NCBI GenBank assembly: GCA_009659925.1
Contig: PUXW01000010.1
Location: 1 to 45,827, forward strand
Direction of reading: 5' to 3'
Source: Nitratiruptor sp.
GTDB lineage: Bacteria > Campylobacterota > Campylobacteria > Campylobacterales > Nitratiruptoraceae
DNA length: 45,827 nt
Shown: piece after piece, positions 1 through 8,806 of the stretch
Numbering within the stretch: position 1 is the first letter of the stretch
Layout of the letters: every line of letters begins with the position of its first letter
Program-made: the position numbers and the translations under genes
The notes under the pieces: model-generated
Seen by the model: the letters and a program-made list of their open reading frames with translations, nothing else
What the model was told of the DNA's origin: nothing
Database searches by the model: none

Positions 1-1303
1 GGGGAGCCATAAGATGGATATTGGGAATGGGGCGGAGATAACTCACATCGAAGGCTCCCTGGTGGGTCTCCCCATCCTCTCCGACGATCCCAGCCCGATC
101 GATGGCAAAGACCACCGGCAAATCCATGAGGGCGATGTCGTGGATCACCTGGTCGTATCCCCTCTGAAGGAAGGTAGAGTAGATGGCTACCACCGGCTTG
201 AACCCCTCCTTGGCCAATGGTCCCATGGAGGTGACAGCGTGCTGTTCGGCAATCCCCACATCCCAAAATCTATCGGGAAACTCCTCGATGAGGGGTTTGA
301 GCCCCGTACCGCTGGGCATGGCGGCGGTGACCCCGACGATGCGTTCATCCTCCCTGGCCAGCTCCAAGAGCTTCTTGCTAAAAATCGATGTAGCACTGGG
401 ACGGGAACTCTTCTTGAGGGGCTCTCCGGTTTTTAGATCAAACGGGCCCACCCCATGCCAGTGTTCGTAGTAGCCTTCGGCGATCTTGTACCCTTTGCCT
501 TTGAGGGTCTGAGTGTGGACGATGACCGGCTTTTTCAACCCCTTGGCGATCTGCAAGGTCTCGATGAGGGCTTTGAGGTCGTGGCCGTCGATGGGGCCAA
601 TATATTCGAGTCCCAGCTCCTCGAAGAGGATACCGGGGGTGATGAGGCGCAAAGACTCCTCAAACTTCTTGGCGATATAGGTAGCCGATTCTGGAAGGCC
701 CTCCAGGAGCTTTTCCACCCTCTTCTTCATACTCTGGTAGAAGGGACCCGCCATCTTCTGGCTCAAATATTTGCTGATGGCCCCAATGGGCTTGGCGATG
801 CTCATCTCATTGTCGTTGAGGATGATGACGACTGGGTATTTCCGATCCCCCAACTCGTTGAGGGCCTCGTAGACCATCCCCGCACTCATGGCCCCATCGC
901 CGATGAGGACCACAGGGATGCGATCCTCTCCCTTGAGGGCGATGGCCTTGGCCGCCCCGACGGCTAGGGAGATAGAGGTGGAGCTATGACCCGCCACATA
1001 GTAGTCGTAGGGACTCTCACTAGGTTTGGTGTAGCCACTGATACCTCCAAACTGCCTGAGGCTCTCGAAAGCTTCCCAGCGATCGGTCAAGAGCTTATGG
1101 GCGTAGGCCTGGTGGCTCACATCGAAGATGAAGGGGTCCCTCTTCACATCGAAGACATAGTGCATAGCGATAATGAGCTCCACAGCTCCAAGAGTTGAGC
1201 TCAGATGGCCCCCATTGCGGCTGACTACCTGGAGAATGCGCTCCCTGATCTCTCCAGCCAGCTCCTGGAGCTCTGGGATGCTTTTACCTTTGATCTCATC
1301 CAT
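1..1303 (-). CDS. dxs: 1-deoxy-D-xylulose-5-phosphate synthase (3' end outside window)
   Basis: This thiamine-diphosphate enzyme condenses pyruvate and glyceraldehyde 3-phosphate, the first step of the MEP isoprenoid pathway. The visible product covers about 434 residues of a family that is usually about 610-630 long. The N-terminal TPP domain is complete and the central pyrimidine-binding domain is partly present, but the C-terminal transketolase domain lies off the window. Residue H33 sits in an NGGHLSS motif; G135-D136-G137 begins the TPP motif, which continues to an NDN stretch about 30 residues later. A GIAEQHAV motif is visible near residue 390. The ATG at 1303 overlaps the end of hisC by 8 bases, so the pair is probably translationally coupled. 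In Campylobacter fliF, fliG and fliH lie between hisC and dxs; here they do not. Confidence 0.96.
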   Translation of the reverse strand, partial: MDEIKGKSIPELQELAGEIRERILQVVSRNGGHLSSTLGAVELIIAMHYVFDVKRDPFIFDVSHQAYAHKLLTDRWEAFESLRQFGGISGYTKPSESPYDYYVAGHSSTSISLAVGAAKAIALKGEDRIPVVLIGDGAMSAGMVYEALNELGDRKYPVVIILNDNEMSIAKPIGAISKYLSQKMAGPFYQSMKKRVEKLLEGLPESATYIAKKFEESLRLITPGILFEELGLEYIGPIDGHDLKALIETLQIAKGLKKPVIVHTQTLKGKGYKIAEGYYEHWHGVGPFDLKTGEPLKKSSRPSATSIFSKKLLELAREDERIVGVTAAMPSGTGLKPLIEEFPDRFWDVGIAEQHAVTSMGPLAKEGFKPVVAIYSTFLQRGYDQVIHDIALMDLPVVFAIDRAGIVGEDGETHQGAFDVSYLRPIPNIHLMAP

Positions 1304-2399
1304 GCCAGAGCTCCTCCAATACCTGCAAGAGGCGGCGGTTTTGCTCCCTAGTGCCAATCGTTATGCGCAACGCGTTGAGACCATAGCTTGTGAGATCTCG
1401 GAGGATGATCCCCCGTTCCAGGAGGGTTTTGGCCATCTGGGCAGCGTTGTAGGGGGGAGGAAGGAGATAAGTGATGAAGTTGGTGTAACTTTCGATGAAG
1501 TCGATCCCTTTGTCCCTGGCGAAGGCGACATAGCCCTCCATCTCCTCGAAGTTCTTGCGAATAGATTCCTGAACGAAGGATCGATCCTCAAGGGCCCCAA
1601 TAGCGGCGGCAAGGCTCAAAGTGGTTACATTGAAGGGGGGACGGACCTTGGCGAGGGTTTGGATCAATAGAGGTTGAGCAATTCCATAACCCACCCGCAT
1701 GCCCCCGAGGCCATAGGCTTTGGAGAAGGTACCAAGGTACAAGGTATTCGGGAAGCGCTCCACCAGCTCTTTGGGATCGATCCTCTTGGCCGGATCTTTG
1801 TAGGCGGCATACTCCATGTAGGCCCCATCCACAATGACCAGCGGCTCCCGGACACGCTCTAGGAAGGAGTAGAGGAGCTCCCGATCTATGGCATCCCCTG
1901 TCGGATTATTGGGGGTGCAAATATGGACAATGGCTGGATCGTGTTTTTCGACCAGATCGTAGAGCTCATCGAAATCGTGGCGGTAGGAACTGGTGCGTAT
2001 GATGGGGGCCCCCTGTTGGGCAGCGTAGATGGCGTACATGGCGAAGGTGACCTTGGTCATGAGGACTGGGGTCTCGGGGTTGAGAATGGCCCTGGCCGCA
2101 AATTCGAGGATCTGATCGCTCCCCGCCCCGATAATGAGCTGGTCTGGGGCAAGAGCAAACCGCTTCGCTAGGGCCTCCTTGAGCTCATACATGCTATCGT
2201 CCGGATAGAGGTGGGCCTTGTGGGCATTGGCTAGAATGGCTTCGATGGCCTTGGGTGGGGGACCGTAGGGGTTCTCGTTGGAGGCGAGCTTGATGACCTC
2301 CTCTTCCCGGATCCCAAGCTCTCGGACCACCAGTTCAATGGGTTTTCCAGCCTCGTAGGTGGGCAGGCTTTCGATGGTTGGGTTAAACCTCATCGACAC
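1296..2399 (-). CDS. hisC: Histidinol-phosphate aminotransferase
   Basis: This PLP-dependent class I/II aminotransferase converts imidazole-acetol phosphate and glutamate to histidinol phosphate in histidine synthesis. In genomes lacking a dedicated enzyme it often also serves aromatic amino acids. The 367-residue product has the substrate/PLP-loop motif [10 protein letters not shown] near residue 40, an NNPTGD motif in the middle, and the Schiff-base lysine in [16 protein letters not shown] near residue 228. Length is normal for the family. The start is GTG at 2399, preceded by AAAGGA; an in-frame ATG two codons later (2393) is an alternative. The gene overlaps the end of pheA by 17 bases and the start of dxs by 8, and probably shares their transcript. 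The pheA-hisC pairing suggests a shared role in aromatic amino acid transamination. Confidence 0.95.
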   Translation of the reverse strand: MSMRFNPTIESLPTYEAGKPIELVVRELGIREEEVIKLASNENPYGPPPKAIEAILANAHKAHLYPDDSMYELKEALAKRFALAPDQLIIGAGSDQILEFAARAILNPETPVLMTKVTFAMYAIYAAQQGAPIIRTSSYRHDFDELYDLVEKHDPAIVHICTPNNPTGDAIDRELLYSFLERVREPLVIVDGAYMEYAAYKDPAKRIDPKELVERFPNTLYLGTFSKAYGLGGMRVGYGIAQPLLIQTLAKVRPPFNVTTLSLAAAIGALEDRSFVQESIRKNFEEMEGYVAFARDKGIDFIESYTNFITYLLPPPYNAAQMAKTLLERGIILRDLTSYGLNALRITIGTREQNRRLLQVLEELWHG

Positions 2400-3459
2400 G
2401 ATCCTTTACTTTGGCATAGCTTCCAAGCCACTTGATCTGGTGGCCATGCTTTTCCATGATCTCCTTCACTGCAGGATCGTCGATGTGGCCATCAAAGTCG
2501 ATGTAAAACCAGTAGCTGAAATCCCGTTGCTGGGCGGGGCGGGATTCGATCTTGGTCAAGTTGATCTGCTTGTCGTGGAAATCCTTGAGGAAGTTGTAAA
2601 GAGCCCCTGGGCGGTCCTGGAGTTTGGCCAGGATGGAGGTCTTGTCGTTGCCACTTGGCTCGTTTTTGAAGTCGCTCAAGACGACAAAGCGGGTGGTGTT
2701 GTTGGAAAAGTCCTCGATATTTTCGAAGAGGATCGGGAGGTTGTAGAGCTTGGCGGCAATGGTGGAGCAGATCGCCGCACTCCCTGGCTCCTTGGCCGCC
2801 AATTTGGCCGCTTTGGCCGTCGATTCAACGGGGATCCATTCAGCCCTATCGAGCCCATGTTCGATCAAAAAGTTGTGGCACTGACCAAAGGCGATATCTT
2901 TGGAGTAGATCCGCTCGATCTTGGTACAATCCTCCTCCAGGGAGGCGAAGGCGTGGTGGATGGGCATGAAGATCTCAGCGACGATGAGCAGATTGCTCTT
3001 GCCCAGTAGATCGAGGGTCTCCCGCACCACCCCGTCGATGGAGTTTTCAATGGGAACGACCCCATATTTGGCCCGTTTGAGCTCCAACTCCTTGAAGACG
3101 GCGCTAATGGAGGTAAGGGGAAGGTAGTTGCTCATCGCCCCGAAGCGGGATTCCGCCGCTTGGTGGGTGAAACTGCCTTCTGGTCCCAGATAGACCACCC
3201 GTTCAGGTCGCTCCAGATTGCGGGAGACGGCGAAGATCTCAAGGAAGATAGCCTCGATGGCACTCTCGTTCAAGGGCCCCTTGTTCTTGGCTTTGAGCCG
3301 TTGCAAGATCTCCAATTCCCGCTCTGGCCGGTAGATCGGAGCTCCAGTGCGGTTCTTCAGCTTCCCGACCTCTTTGACGATCTCCATCCGCTCGTTGAGG
3401 AGCTGGAGGATCTGATCGTCAATAGCATCGATACGCTGGCGCAACTCCTTCAATCCCAT
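2383..3459 (-). CDS. pheA: Bifunctional chorismate mutase / prephenate dehydratase (P-protein)
   Basis: This cytosolic bifunctional enzyme turns chorismate into prephenate and then phenylpyruvate, committing carbon to phenylalanine. The N-terminal ~90 residues form an AroQ-type chorismate mutase helix bundle ([20 protein letters not shown]). The prephenate dehydratase domain runs from about 95 to 270 and carries the NTTRF motif. The C-terminal ACT domain has GALYNFL and ESRP motifs, which bind phenylalanine in known feedback-inhibited members. The ATG at 3459 is preceded by AAGGAGGGTCC, so a longer upstream reading frame (to 3510) is not needed. The product is 358 residues. The gene overlaps the HAD gene by 10 bases and hisC by 17 bases. 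The order lysA-HAD-pheA-hisC is the same as in Campylobacter jejuni. Confidence 0.96.
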   Translation of the reverse strand: MGLKELRQRIDAIDDQILQLLNERMEIVKEVGKLKNRTGAPIYRPERELEILQRLKAKNKGPLNESAIEAIFLEIFAVSRNLERPERVVYLGPEGSFTHQAAESRFGAMSNYLPLTSISAVFKELELKRAKYGVVPIENSIDGVVRETLDLLGKSNLLIVAEIFMPIHHAFASLEEDCTKIERIYSKDIAFGQCHNFLIEHGLDRAEWIPVESTAKAAKLAAKEPGSAAICSTIAAKLYNLPILFENIEDFSNNTTRFVVLSDFKNEPSGNDKTSILAKLQDRPGALYNFLKDFHDKQINLTKIESRPAQQRDFSYWFYIDFDGHIDDPAVKEIMEKHGHQIKWLGSYAKVKDRVDEV

Positions 3460-4211
3460 GGACCCTCCTTCAACTGGGCAATGGATGGGACGATGCGATC
3501 CGGTCGCCAATCGAGATGGAGTTCGTCACTACTTTTGACCTTCCCGGTGAGTACGAGGACGGTCTCCATTCCCAAAGCTTTGGCCCCCGCTAGATCTCCT
3601 CTGGCATCGTCGCTCACGATGACCACCTGGTCGAACCTCTCTCCTCCAACCCGCTCCAAAGCTTTGGTGTAAAAGAGGGGACTCGGCTTGCCCACCACCT
3701 CTCCCTTGACTCCGGTGGCAAACTCCAACATGGCCAAGAGGGCCCCAACCCCAGGATAGCGCCGCCCCCCCTTGGCGTAAAGGCTCGTTCCATGCATACC
3801 CACCAGTTTCGCCCCTTGCAAAAGGTACTCGTTGATGGCGGCAAATTCCTGGAAAGAGTAGTCCTCCTTGACACTCAAAACCACCGCCTCCGGATGGCTC
3901 CAGGTCAATTGGTAGCCCAACTGGGTGAGGGTCTGGAGAAATCCAGGGACCCCGTAGGCTGCGATCCGGCGGGTTGGGAGCACTTGGTTGAGGACCATGA
4001 GGGGGTCGATGTAGCGCTTCTCATCCACGGGGAAACCGAGTTCTTGGAGATACGTGAGGAAGCGTTGCGATGGCTCCTTGGTGTTGTTGGTAATGAGGAT
4101 GTAGGGGATATCGCGGGCTTGAAGCTCCTGGAGGAAGTCGATGGCTCCTGGGATGGGACGCCGCTTGTAATCGTCGATGAGGGTTCCCTGTACATCGATG
4201 AAGTAGATCAT
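3450..4211 (-). CDS. HAD-IIA (NagD-like) hydrolase-family protein, atypical motif I
   Basis: The 253-residue product has the HAD fold of the NagD-like type. It carries D6-V7-Q8-G9-T10 as motif I, an ITNNT motif II near residue 41, a VVGKPSP motif III near 170, and a VSDDARGDLAGA motif IV near 196. The nucleophile Asp (D6) is kept, but the +2 residue, the general acid/base Asp of ordinary HAD phosphatases, is Gln (Q8). The same position between lysA and pheA is occupied by a HAD protein in Campylobacter (Cj0315). The substrate is unknown. The motif change may mean a slowed phosphatase, a different chemistry, or a binding role. The start overlaps the lysA stop (ATGA), implying coupling. Confidence 0.88.
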   Translation of the reverse strand: MIYFIDVQGTLIDDYKRRPIPGAIDFLQELQARDIPYILITNNTKEPSQRFLTYLQELGFPVDEKRYIDPLMVLNQVLPTRRIAAYGVPGFLQTLTQLGYQLTWSHPEAVVLSVKEDYSFQEFAAINEYLLQGAKLVGMHGTSLYAKGGRRYPGVGALLAMLEFATGVKGEVVGKPSPLFYTKALERVGGERFDQVVIVSDDARGDLAGAKALGMETVLVLTGKVKSSDELHLDWRPDRIVPSIAQLKEGPWD

Positions 4212-5407
4212 AGGAAGCGGACCTCTTTTTCGATCATATACTCGAAGCTCTCCCGCTCCCGAATAAGCCGATCCCGTCCATCCTCGATAGCCACTTCGGC
4301 CGGACGGGGGCGGGAGTTGTAGTTGCTGCTCATGGCGAAGCCATAAGCTCCAGCACTCTTCACGAGGATGAGGTCTCCATGCTCCGTAGGAGGAAGGGGG
4401 CGATCCTTGGCCAGAAAATCGCCGCTCTCACAAACGGGTCCCACCACATCGGCGGGGCGCCCCTCTCCCTCCTTGCCCACCACCTCCACCTCGTGGTAGG
4501 CGTTATAAAGGCTCGGACGCAACAGATCGTTCATCGCCCCGTCGACGATGATGAACCGCTTGGCCGGGGTCTCCTTCTCGTAGAGGACCCGGGTGAGGAA
4601 GACGCCGGCATTGCCAACGATGAAGCGCCCAGGTTCGCAGACGATGGTCATGTCGGTCCCACTGAGGGTGGAGAGGATCGCCTGGGCATAGTCGTAAGGG
4701 GCGATGGGCTCTTCGTCCTTGTAGCGAATCCCCAAACCGCCCCCCACATCGAAGAAGCGGATATCGATGTCGAGACGGTGGAGTTGGCGGGCCAAATCGG
4801 CGACAATTTGGCTCGCTTCCTTGATGGGACCAAGGTCGGTGAGCTGGCTTCCGATGTGAAAATGGATGGCCACCGGCTCAAGCCACGGGCTCTTCTTGGC
4901 CAAGAGGTAGAGCCGCTGGGCCGTGGGGATATCGACGCCAAATTTACTCTCTAACAGCCCCGTAGAGATGTAGGGATGGGTCTTGGGGTCGATGTTGGGA
5001 TTGACCCGGACCCCGATGCGCATGGGAATTCCAAGTTTTTGGGCAATCTCTTCCACCCGGTGGAATTCGGCTTCACTCTCAATGTTGATGTAGAGGATCT
5101 CCTTTTCCATTGCCTCGGCGATCTCATCGTCCCGCTTGCCCACCCCGCTGAAGATGATTTTATAGTTGGGAATTCCCGCCAAGAGGGCCCGGCGCACCTC
5201 GCCGATGCTCACACAATCGGCCCCACTTCCCAGCTGACCTAAGAGCTTGAGGAGGGAGAGATTGGAGTTGGCCTTCACGGCGTAGGCGATCAGGGACTTT
5301 CTAGCTTTGAAGGCCTGTTTGAGGGCGTTGTAGTTGGCCTTGATCTGGTTAAAGTCGTAGATGTAAAGGGGCGTGTCGTAGCGCTGTGCCAATTTCTGGT
5401 AGTCCAT
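4208..5407 (-). CDS. lysA: Diaminopimelate decarboxylase
   Basis: This PLP enzyme of alanine-racemase-like fold III decarboxylates meso-diaminopimelate to lysine, the last step of lysine synthesis. The 399-residue product has the PLP lysine in YAVKANSN near residue 44, HFHIGSQ near 184, the GGGLG phosphate-binding loop near 223, CEPGRFIVG near 259, and a CESGDF motif near 330 supplying the dimer-interface cysteine. Length is normal. The ATG at 5407 follows GAGGAAGGCG. A TAAGAT -10-like box lies about 25 bases upstream, so lysA may start its own transcript in addition to read-through from the lptG-type gene. It overlaps the HAD gene by 4 bases. Confidence 0.96.
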   Translation of the reverse strand: MDYQKLAQRYDTPLYIYDFNQIKANYNALKQAFKARKSLIAYAVKANSNLSLLKLLGQLGSGADCVSIGEVRRALLAGIPNYKIIFSGVGKRDDEIAEAMEKEILYINIESEAEFHRVEEIAQKLGIPMRIGVRVNPNIDPKTHPYISTGLLESKFGVDIPTAQRLYLLAKKSPWLEPVAIHFHIGSQLTDLGPIKEASQIVADLARQLHRLDIDIRFFDVGGGLGIRYKDEEPIAPYDYAQAILSTLSGTDMTIVCEPGRFIVGNAGVFLTRVLYEKETPAKRFIIVDGAMNDLLRPSLYNAYHEVEVVGKEGEGRPADVVGPVCESGDFLAKDRPLPPTEHGDLILVKSAGAYGFAMSSNYNSRPRPAEVAIEDGRDRLIRERESFEYMIEKEVRFL

Positions 5408-5431
5408 CGCCTTCCTCGAAGTTTTTGCCTT

Positions 5432-5437
5432 ATCTTA
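5432..5437 (-). promoter_or_regulatory. Candidate -10 box upstream of lysA
   Basis: A TAAGAT hexamer in an A/T-rich 42-base gap sits about 25 bases ahead of the lysA ATG. No clear -35 box is seen, which is usual for sigma-70 promoters in this phylum. Assignment is by eye. Confidence 0.4.
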
Positions 5438-5449
5438 ACAAAAATTTGG

Positions 5450-6481
5450 TTAAAACTTTTTATAGAGGTAGAAGGCCACGAGGCTCAAGAGCGCTATGGG
5501 CAGGAGGATCGCCACCTCTGGGGGAAGGGTCTGGTTGAAGGCCAATTTGACCAGCATGAAGAGGGTCCCCCAGAGAATGAGGGCGAAGAGGATCGCCCCG
5601 AAGACGAAGAGGTTGAGGTTGGCCAGGCGGGCGCTGATGGGAACGAAATAGAAGATGATGATCATCGCTAGGGGGGCGAAGAAGGGAAAGAAGATCTGGG
5701 CGTAGATGACTGCCCGCAACTTGGTGGTGTTGACATGCTGTTTTTGAAGGAGACCCAGGGCGTAGATGGCATCGAGGAGGGAGATGTTACTCTTGCCTTC
5801 GTAGACGCTGTCCAAGATTTTGGGGCGAAACCCCTCCAAGGCCACCAGGGTTCCAATCGTCTCCTCGATATGGTCGTGGTGATGGGTGATGATGAGGGCC
5901 TGGTCCATCCTCCAAGCCCCATCCTCGAAGTGGGCCTCCTTGGCGATGACGAGCCGCTCAAGCTGGGTCTGATTGGTGTCGAAGATACGAACCTCCTTGG
6001 CTAGGCGCTGGAGGGGATAGAGCTGTTTGAAATAGACATAACTGTGGTCGTACTTGAAGAAGAGATCCTTCGTCGAACTGGAGAGGCTTTGGTAGCGCTT
6101 GATATTCTTGGCATACTCGTCGGCATAGGTGAAGGGGGTCAAATGGAGGCCAAGATAGAGAATCGTAATGGCCATGGCAGTGAAGAAGAGGGGGCGGATG
6201 ATGTCTCGCTTGCTGTATCCCAAGGAGTAGAAGGCCACCAGCTCGTTGGAGCGGATGAGGTGGAGTTTGAGGGCAATCATGGCAAAGACGATGGTAATGG
6301 GAAGGAGGACGTCGATGGCGTAGAAACTCTTGTAGATGAGGTAGAGGGCTTGGAGGTTGGCCGCCTCTGGCAAAGATCGAACCGCCTGCAAATAGTCGAG
6401 GAGGACGAAAAAGAGGATGAGGGAGAAGAGGATCAAGAAAAAGTAGCGTAGATATTGACGCACCAGTAGCTGTGCAGCCAC
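5450..6481 (-). CDS. LptF/LptG (YjgP/YjgQ) family LPS export permease
   Basis: This is an inner-membrane protein of the permease family that, with LptB and LptC, drives lipopolysaccharide from the inner membrane towards the outer membrane. The 343-residue product has the family layout: N-terminal transmembrane helices (about residues 12-32, 55-75, 95-115), a central periplasmic beta-jellyroll region of about 140 residues, and three C-terminal helices ending in a short basic tail. An FYSLGYSKRDI cytoplasmic segment follows helix 2. Whether it is LptF or LptG cannot be decided by eye; the neighbourhood (pth-permease-lysA) is the same as in Campylobacter. The start is GTG at 6481, with AAGGGG five bases upstream and a TATAAT box just before it. 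Confidence 0.88.
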   Translation of the reverse strand: MAAQLLVRQYLRYFFLILFSLILFFVLLDYLQAVRSLPEAANLQALYLIYKSFYAIDVLLPITIVFAMIALKLHLIRSNELVAFYSLGYSKRDIIRPLFFTAMAITILYLGLHLTPFTYADEYAKNIKRYQSLSSSTKDLFFKYDHSYVYFKQLYPLQRLAKEVRIFDTNQTQLERLVIAKEAHFEDGAWRMDQALIITHHHDHIEETIGTLVALEGFRPKILDSVYEGKSNISLLDAIYALGLLQKQHVNTTKLRAVIYAQIFFPFFAPLAMIIIFYFVPISARLANLNLFVFGAILFALILWGTLFMLVKLAFNQTLPPEVAILLPIALLSLVAFYLYKKF

Positions 6482-6501
6482 TCCAGCCCCTTTTTGCCTG
6501 G

Positions 6502-6507
6502 ATTATA
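6502..6507 (-). promoter_or_regulatory. -10 box (TATAAT) for the lptG-lysA segment
   Basis: A perfect TATAAT lies across the 3' end of pth, about 20 bases ahead of the GTG start of the permease gene. This suggests an internal promoter for the downstream genes. No -35 box is apparent. Confidence 0.55.
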
Positions 6508-7072
6508 CCATATCGGGGCAGCGTTTCTGGCTGAAGTGTTGGCGTACCTGATCGAGGGAGGAATGGGTTAAAGCCAAGGCCCCTTGAGCCCCTTTGGCGA
6601 TGGTTGCCTCTATACAGGGACGCTCCTGAGTATCAAAAGGGGCCAGGACGTAGGAGACCACTTGAGAGCGCTCCCGGGGCCGTCCAATCCCAATGCGCAC
6701 CCGCACATAGTCAGACCCCAGACGCTCATCGATGGAGGCAAGCCCATTGTGCCCTCCACTGCTGCCCCCCTGCTTGAAACGGAGGGCCCCTAAAGGAAGA
6801 TCGAGGTCATCATGGATGACGATGATATTGGCTGGATCGATCTTGTAGAAGCGGGCCACTGCCTCCACACTCATACCACTTCGGTTCATGTAGGTCATCG
6901 GCTTGAGCAAGAGTAAAGAGCCCTTTTTGTAGAGGGCTCCATGGAAATGGCTCTTTTGAATGGGCAGTGGATCGAGTTCATCGATAAGCCGATCTAGAGC
7001 CATGAAGCCGACATTGTGCCGGGTGAGGCGATACTCCTCTCCCGGATTGCCAAGGCCGACAATGAGGTGCAT
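6503..7072 (-). CDS. pth: Peptidyl-tRNA hydrolase
   Basis: This essential enzyme recycles tRNA by cleaving the ester bond of peptidyl-tRNAs that drop off the ribosome. The 189-residue product shows the family motifs: GLGNPGEEY near residue 6, RHNVGF with the catalytic His at about residue 19, TYMNRSG near 60, HDDLDLPLG with the catalytic Asp near 92, and GGHNGLAS near 107. Length is typical. Its ATG overlaps the rplY stop by one base (TAATG), a pairing of translation genes conserved in many bacteria including Campylobacter. Confidence 0.97.
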   Translation of the reverse strand: MHLIVGLGNPGEEYRLTRHNVGFMALDRLIDELDPLPIQKSHFHGALYKKGSLLLLKPMTYMNRSGMSVEAVARFYKIDPANIIVIHDDLDLPLGALRFKQGGSSGGHNGLASIDERLGSDYVRVRIGIGRPRERSQVVSYVLAPFDTQERPCIEATIAKGAQGALALTHSSLDQVRQHFSQKRCPDMV

Positions 7073-7608
7073 TACTTGGCTTTGACCACTCCCACAACGG
7101 CCACATGGGGCGGAGTCATGTGTTCGACCCCTTCTGGCAGCTCAATATCGCGGATGAGGATGGTATCCCCCACATCCAAGTTACTCACATCGAGGGTGAT
7201 GCTGTCTGGAATGTTTTCAATGGCCCCCTTGACCTTAATCCGTCGTTTCGATGTGACCAAAACCCCCTTGTTTTTCAGTCCGATGGGGGTTCCAACCAGC
7301 TTGATGGGAACCATGTAGTAGGTGACCACGCCCGGCTGGGCGACCATCAAATCGACATGGATGAGGTCATAAGTGACCGGATCTTTCTGGTACTCCTGGA
7401 CCACCACATCCATCTGCTTCTCGCCAACTTTAATGGGGAAGGCTAGTTTTTCCTTATGGCGCACTGTCCGGATGAAATCCCCCTTCTTGAAAGCGGCGTG
7501 GATATTTTCCAGCCCCTTCCCATAGATGTTGGCGATGAGATAACCATCCCGGCGGAGCCTCTTCGCATTGCGTTTGCCGGTACTCTCTCTCACGATCCCT
7601 TCTAGCAT
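7072..7608 (-). CDS. rplY: 50S ribosomal protein L25/general stress protein Ctc
   Basis: This 5S rRNA-binding ribosomal protein belongs to the long (TL5/Ctc) form. The 178-residue product has an N-terminal L25 domain (about residues 1-90, beginning with the [14 protein letters not shown] stretch typical of the family) and a C-terminal beta domain (about 95-178). The ATG at 7608 is preceded by AGAAGGATGG. A TACAAT -10 box is found about 32 bases upstream. rplY and pth are clearly co-transcribed. Confidence 0.95.
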   Translation of the reverse strand: MLEGIVRESTGKRNAKRLRRDGYLIANIYGKGLENIHAAFKKGDFIRTVRHKEKLAFPIKVGEKQMDVVVQEYQKDPVTYDLIHVDLMVAQPGVVTYYMVPIKLVGTPIGLKNKGVLVTSKRRIKVKGAIENIPDSITLDVSNLDVGDTILIRDIELPEGVEHMTPPHVAVVGVVKAK

Positions 7609-7639
7609 TGGCCATCCTTCTTGAATTTGCTGGGGCCAA

Positions 7640-7645
7640 ATTGTA
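7640..7645 (-). promoter_or_regulatory. Candidate -10 box for rplY-pth
   Basis: TACAAT lies in the 49-base gap between pilT-like and rplY, preceded on the same strand by a run of eight T residues. The T-run could also help end transcripts arriving from the pilT-like gene, although no strong hairpin precedes it. Confidence 0.5.
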
Positions 7646-7657
7646 CCAAAAAAAAGC

Positions 7658-8806
7658 TTAAAGTTTTAACTCTATCACCCCCTCCTCGCTCTCGCCAACG
7701 ACGGCCTTCTTGACCCGATCCTGATGCTCTCGGATCTTAAGGGCTAAATCGCCCCGACTCGACGCGTTGCGCAGGGCCTCCTCCTCGTCGATGAGACCGG
7801 CTTTATAAAGATCGAGGATCGCTTGGTCGAAGCTTTGCATGCCATAGATCTCCCCTTCCTCTAGAACCTGGGCAATCTCGTGTTCGCGCTTTTCAAGGAT
7901 GAGGGTAGAGACCCGTTCGTTCTTGTAGAGAATCTCCAAGGCGGCCCGGCGCCCTCCATCCTTGGTCTTGAGGAGGCGTTGGGAGACGATGGCCTCCAGG
8001 ACCGAAGCCAGGACGATTCGAATCCTATTTTGCTCTTCGGGAGGAAAGACCGAAATGATCCGGTTGATGGTCTCCTTGGCATCCAGGGTATGGAGGGTCG
8101 AGATCACCAAATGGCCCGTTTCAGCTGCATGGAGGGCCATTTCAATGGTCTCAAGATCCCGCATCTCCCCGACGACGATGATATCTGGATCCTCCCGCAA
8201 CGCCGCCCTGAGGGCCCTGGCGTAGGAGGGAGTGTCCTGTCCCAAGCTTCGCTGGTTGATGATGGCCTTCTTGTTCTTGTGGACAAACTCTACTGGATCC
8301 TCGATGGTGATGATGTGCTCCGGACGCTTATTGTTGATCTCGTCGATGATAGCCGCCATCGTCGTCGATTTCCCGCTTCCCGTGATCCCCGTCACCAGGA
8401 CGAGTCCCCGTTTGAGTTCGGTGATCTTGCGGATGTTCTCCGGTAATCCCAGCTCTTCGATGCTCTTGATCTCGGTGGGAATAACCCGGAAGACCGCCGA
8501 AACCCCGTCGATTTGAAAGAAGATGTTGAGTCGAAAGCGGTAGTTTTCGTTGAGGACATAGACCAGGTCGATATCCTTGTTCTCTACCAGCTCCTGAAAG
8601 CGGCTGCGGGTAAACTCCTTGGCGAAATTGAGGGCCTCCTGCTTGGAAAACTCCTCCATGGAGATGGGCATGATATCCCCGTTGACCCTAGCGTAAACGG
8701 GGGAGTTGGCCTTGATATGCAAGTCGCTCCCCCCTAAGCGGATGAGCTCCGTCAAATAGCGGTCGATCCGCTCCTTCATCCCGAAATCGAAGCGTTTATC
8801 GATCAA
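7658..8806 (-). CDS. PilT/PilU-family pilus retraction ATPase
   Basis: This hexameric secretion-type ATPase is of the kind that powers retraction of type IV pili for twitching, DNA uptake or adhesion. The 382-residue product has an N-terminal PAS-like domain (to about 110), Walker A at G140-S147 (GITGSGKS), an Asp box near 175-190, Walker B with IIVVGEMRD near 215, and a His box (HLVISTLHT) near 240. The C-terminal [16 protein letters not shown] and EEALRNA motifs match PilT/PilU. The AIRNLIRE signature of true PilT is replaced by a diverged [10 protein letters not shown] stretch, so PilU-like or a separate paralogue is possible. The start is TTG at 8806, with AAGGAG five bases upstream and a 4-base overlap with tal; an ATG nine codons later is the alternative. 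Confidence 0.88.
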   Translation of the reverse strand: MIDKRFDFGMKERIDRYLTELIRLGGSDLHIKANSPVYARVNGDIMPISMEEFSKQEALNFAKEFTRSRFQELVENKDIDLVYVLNENYRFRLNIFFQIDGVSAVFRVIPTEIKSIEELGLPENIRKITELKRGLVLVTGITGSGKSTTMAAIIDEINNKRPEHIITIEDPVEFVHKNKKAIINQRSLGQDTPSYARALRAALREDPDIIVVGEMRDLETIEMALHAAETGHLVISTLHTLDAKETINRIISVFPPEEQNRIRIVLASVLEAIVSQRLLKTKDGGRRAALEILYKNERVSTLILEKREHEIAQVLEEGEIYGMQSFDQAILDLYKAGLIDEEEALRNASSRGDLALKIREHQDRVKKAVVGESEEGVIELKL

